Below, in pieces: positions 60,762 to 64,000 of a DNA stretch of 64,000 nucleotides. The position numbers and the translations under genes were made by a program. The stretch lies in NCBI RefSeq assembly GCF_001540865.1, contig NC_033622.1, positions 5,077,539 through 5,141,538 on the forward strand. Reading direction: 5' to 3'. Under the pieces are notes generated by a model. The model searched no databases, was not told the DNA's origin, and saw only the letters and a list, made by a program, of their open reading frames with translations. Numbering within the stretch: the stretch's first letter is position 1; the number at the start of each line of letters is the position of its first letter. The DNA comes from Ananas comosus. Its lineage: Eukaryota > Streptophyta > Magnoliopsida > Poales > Bromeliaceae.

Positions 60762-61537
60762 AGGTTATTTGTATACACGTCCCTGCAAACATAGTGAATT
60801 GCAGATATATCCCTACAAAACAGAAATTCCATAAGTTGTCCCTGCAAAAATTCTAAGTTATGCAGATATGTCCCTCTGGTTAACATCCGTTAGTGAACTG
60901 TTTATTTTTTAACAGTGGAAACGTAAAATGACCTTTTTGCCCTTATAAATATATCCCCCCAAAAGTATCCCTCTTCCCATTCTTTTTCTCTTCCTCTTCG
61001 GGCTGTCGGAGCGGACAGCGGCGGCAGTGCAGGGTCAGGTTCGCCAGCGATGAAGAAGAAGGAAGAGAAAGAAGGAGAGGAAGAAAAAGAGGGAAGAGGA
61101 AGAAGGAGAGGAAAAGGGAGAAGAAGAGGGAAGAGGAAGAGGAAGAGGGAGAGGGTTTGCCGCCGCCGCCGCATCTCCTCCCTCGCCGGCGATGAAGAAG
61201 AGGGAAGAGGAAGAGGGAGAGGAAGAAGAACGGCGAAGAGGAAGAGGAAGAGGGAGAGGGTTCGCCACCGCCGCCGCATCTCCTCCCTCGTCGACGACGA
61301 AGAAGAGGGAAGAGGAAGAGGAGGAAGAGAAAGAAGGCTAAATTCATCAATTCACATTATAATTAACCATGGTTAAATATTTTAACCGTGGTTAACGAAA
61401 ATTTTCTAACAGACATTAACGCCAGGGATATATCTGCATAAATTAGTACTTTTGCAAGGACAACTTATGAAATTTTTATTTTGCAAGGATATATCTGCAA
61501 TTCACTATGTTTGCAGGGACGTGTATGTAAATAACCC
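60762..61537. mobile_element. MULE-type MITE with 9-bp duplication, upstream of the hydrolase gene
   Basis: The arms 60762-60900 and 61385-61537 are inverted repeats of about 140 bases sharing ACACGTCCCTGCAAACATAG. An exact 9-bp duplication, TTTATAAAA, lies at 60753-60761 and 61538-61546. The 480-base interior is unlike the arms: a purine-rich (GAAGAGGAAGAGG)n tract with a module CCGCCGCCGCATCTCCTCCC repeated twice about 108 bases apart. This looks like acquired DNA (Pack-MULE style). Long frames across the purine tract are low-complexity artefacts. Confidence 0.88.
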
Positions 61538-61546
61538 TTTATAAAA

Positions 61547-62013
61547 TTATAGGTATATATTGTTAATAGTGTAAGGATTGAAAAAAAATATATATAGTTG
61601 AGTGGTACCTTTTTGAAGAAAAAAAATATAAAGAATAGTATAGGGAGTGAAAAAAAAATTATAAATTACAATATAGCATAGTGTAATTAAGTTAAAAAAA
61701 GGCATGATAAAATCTATAAAAAGAATAAAACTTGGGCTCTAAATGCCCTATGTGTCGCCCGCTCCACTCCCTCGCTCTACGTGTCGCCTCCTCCCTGCCC
61801 CTCTCTCTACATGTTGCCTTCTCCTTTTCCCCCGTAACCCTTCGCCCAGAGCGATCCGATCGCCCAACCCCTTGCCCACTCTGGCTCAACCCCTCACCCA
61901 ACCCTTTGCCCGCTCTCGCTCCACCCCTTGCTCGCTCTGGCTTGCATCTGATCGCCCGCCCTCCCACAGCCGCTGCCGTACGATCACGTGTCGCCCCCTT
62001 CTCGCTCACCCGT
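61547..62013. other. Short intergenic stretch with CCCTTGCCC-type repeats
   Basis: 61740-62010 is pyrimidine-rich, with recurring words CGCTCTNNCT and CCAACCCCTTGCCC on a spacing of about 30 bases. No gene recognised. Confidence 0.4.
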
Positions 62014-64000
62014 TGTAGCACACTAAACTTTAGCAAATTGCAAGATTCCAGTATTGGATTAGTATTTTGAGGTTTTACGGGTATTCTTGAGGGTCGTTGA
62101 CTGTGTTCCGACCTATTACTCGTGTCTTGAGGAGCGAGAGGGAGTACTTAGCACCAAAACCTCCAAACTGCAGGTTTTAGGGTGCTGGGTACCGGTACCA
62201 GAGAGAGGTACCGGAACCACGTCGCGTAACCAAGAGGGAATGCTCTCGGGTTTGAGCTCTGCGAGGCAGAGTACCAGTACTGCATTGCCCAAGTACCGGT
62301 ACTGGAGCCTGGTACTGGTACTGCATCGCGCGGCTACCGGTACACTGCAGTCTGTCTGCTTGACAGAGGCTCGGGTTTGCGTGTTCGACTACGGGGTACC
62401 GGTACTCCGGCCTGCATACCGATACGCAGTGCAATTGCAGACTGCATATTTTTTAGGGGTCTTTTTGGGATTGTAGCACCTCCATTTATATCCCCACACC
62501 CTCATGAGGGGTTTTCTGTGCTGGAAACCAGAGAAGAGAGGTAGAGAGCTCCTCCCCTTCTTCTCTTTAATTTTTCTCTTTTTTTTGCATGATTTATGGT
62601 GGATTGATCTCCTAGTTTTGCTTCTTCTTCATGGGTGTTGCTTTTTGGACCATGGAAAAGCCTTGGAGAGAAGGATTTGAGCTTGTTTGAGGAAGGAACT
62701 CCGACGCTAGCACCTTTCTAGCTTGGTTTGGAGCTTAAATAGAGGTTAGTAGCTTTGATCTCTCCTTTGGATCATGCTATGTTGGATTTTTGAGATGAAA
62801 ATTTAGTTTTGGAAAAACTATGGTTTTATTTGGGGTTTTTTTGGGGGGTTTTTGATTTATAGTCTTTGGGGTTAAATTGATGGGAACATAGAACTCTCTT
62901 TTAGATTGGATTAGAAGTATCTTACCCTCATTGTGATCTTAGAAGAGTTCTTCACCATACAAGGTAATTTCTACCTATTTATGGGTTGGATTATGTGGTT
63001 TCTGTGGGGTGTTCGTTCGAAACCCCTAACCCTCTTAGAATATTTGTTAGGGAGCTAGGAGACTTGTAGGCAACCTTGTTCGTGCAAACGAAGGGGTTAC
63101 TAGGGGTATCCGGTAGGTTTGACCTCACCGAAATGGGTGAACTTCTTCTATATCATTGCCTTGATTGTAAAATGGAAAATCATGCATATTTATGCTAGAT
63201 AGAGCATAATAAAATTTTCGAATGCTTAAAATTCATATGTCATGTATCATGTTTTATAACCTCTATGTAGTAGAGGGAGAAGTATATAGTAAACTTGCAT
63301 GTGAATAGCATTCCTTATATATGGTTGAAATCATGTTTCATTTAGTGAAAAATGACAAGTTTTGCATGCTCATGGACATAGAACTCTTGCTTGATATATT
63401 GAACATTAATATCATAAAGTGGCACTTGACTTAGTAAATGGTTAAACCTTTAAATGATGATATAGAGATAGACCGTTGGGTCATTAGTACTTATACCATA
63501 TTTTAGACATGATGACCGTGGACTCAAGATGGAGGATTATACTTGCTTGCCATTGTGCTCATTCGCACATGCTTGTGAGGGTCGCTCCCCACAAGCTGGT
63601 ACTCCGGAGATAGCCAACACGACGCAAGCTCGCCCGTGCGGGATTGGGCGCCAAAATAGGATGCCGTGGGGGAGGCTCATTCCTACAATGGGAATGTTGA
63701 CTACCACAGGGCCATTAGGCATAGCGCAAGTCGGACTATACTTGTGTAGGTCCTAGTTGATTGAACAATGTTAAATAAAAGTGTAATGTGGACATCATCA
63801 CTAGATAGTGGATACTATGTGAACATGCTCATTCATGTTAGAATAACTCTCTTAATTGTGAAACTTCATGCTAGTAGAGGCATAGTAGTTTAGTGAATCT
63901 TAATATTTGCTTATTATCTATGTTGTATATTTCAGTTACATGTTTATATTTACTACTTATGCCTCCATGACCTAGTGGTGTATTTCGCTGATGTCGGCGG
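62014..64000. mobile_element. Family-B long LTR, inverse orientation, cut by the window edge
   Basis: Begins TGTAGCACACTAAAC, matching the reverse complement of the 3' end of the solo LTR at 6642-9099. Shared blocks include the GGTACCGGTAC-rich stretch (62190-62420), the leader-like part and the conserved segment at 63530-63740 (counterpart of 7400-7590). A TATA-like TATATCCCC is at 62488. The far end and any retrotransposon body lie outside the window. Confidence 0.8.

Noticed and set aside
60902..61376. Phe/Leu/Ser-rich or Arg/Glu-rich frames over 100 residues
   Set aside because: Direct translation of the (GAAGAGG)n tract inside the MULE-type element.
61692..62070. 112- and 114-residue frames on opposite strands
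   Set aside because: Pyrimidine-rich short repeats produce open frames on both strands; there is no domain or conserved start context.

Overview
This is a gene-poor, transposon-rich window from a plant nuclear genome. The evidence is GT-AG introns, Ty1-copia pol with a plant-type LTR, long TG...CA LTRs, a TRIM with an initiator-Met-tRNA primer-binding site, MULE/hAT/PIF MITEs, and two recognisable plant protein genes. The style fits a commelinid monocot with a mid-sized genome, perhaps pineapple-like, but I cannot fix the species from sequence alone. No rRNA, tRNA, CRISPR or prokaryotic feature was seen. Coordinates were counted by hand and may be off by a base or two at element edges; the exon coordinates were cross-checked by reading-frame phase.

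The main result is one intact gene that simple ORF calling cannot see: a minus-strand, 11-exon, probably chloroplast-targeted alpha/beta-hydrolase spanning 60377 to 27195 (33.2 kb). Its 1137 coding bases give 378 residues, every intron is GT...AG and all phases match. Four introns are large (3.1, 10.7, 10.1 and 5.4 kb), and the three longest hold most of the repeats between 27 and 57 kb. The other recognisable gene is a plus-strand O-fucosyltransferase-type pseudogene (11769-13617), broken by in-frame stops and a mutated splice donor. A 6.6 kb nested LTR insertion lies just upstream of its first visible exon.

Layout: 1-5.1 kb, LTR end, two hAT-like MITEs of one family and other MITE or CACTA-like pieces. 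5.1-11.7 kb, a long LTR (family A) carrying a nested solo LTR (family B, 5-bp duplication CCAAC). 11.8-13.6 kb, the pseudogene. 13.7-22.6 kb, one composite Ty1-copia insertion bounded by CTTTT duplications. It holds a decayed pol, a Helitron-like end with a captured EF-hand exon, and a second pol copy so full of small indels that it looks like uncorrected long-read sequence. 23.7-25.7 kb, an inverted repeat whose arms abut assembly gaps, with GC-rich captured sequence between. 27.2-60.4 kb, the hydrolase gene; its introns hold four more family-A LTRs, a TRIM and several MITEs. 60.8-61.5 kb, a MULE-type element with a 9-bp duplication, just upstream of the hydrolase start. 62.0-64 kb, a family-B LTR in inverse orientation running off the window.

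I found no undescribed molecular system. The most notable points are the hidden 33-kb gene and its atypical nucleophile elbow, the paired inverted LTRs in its intron 7, the LTR-internal 38-bp tandem repeats, and clear signs of local assembly error.
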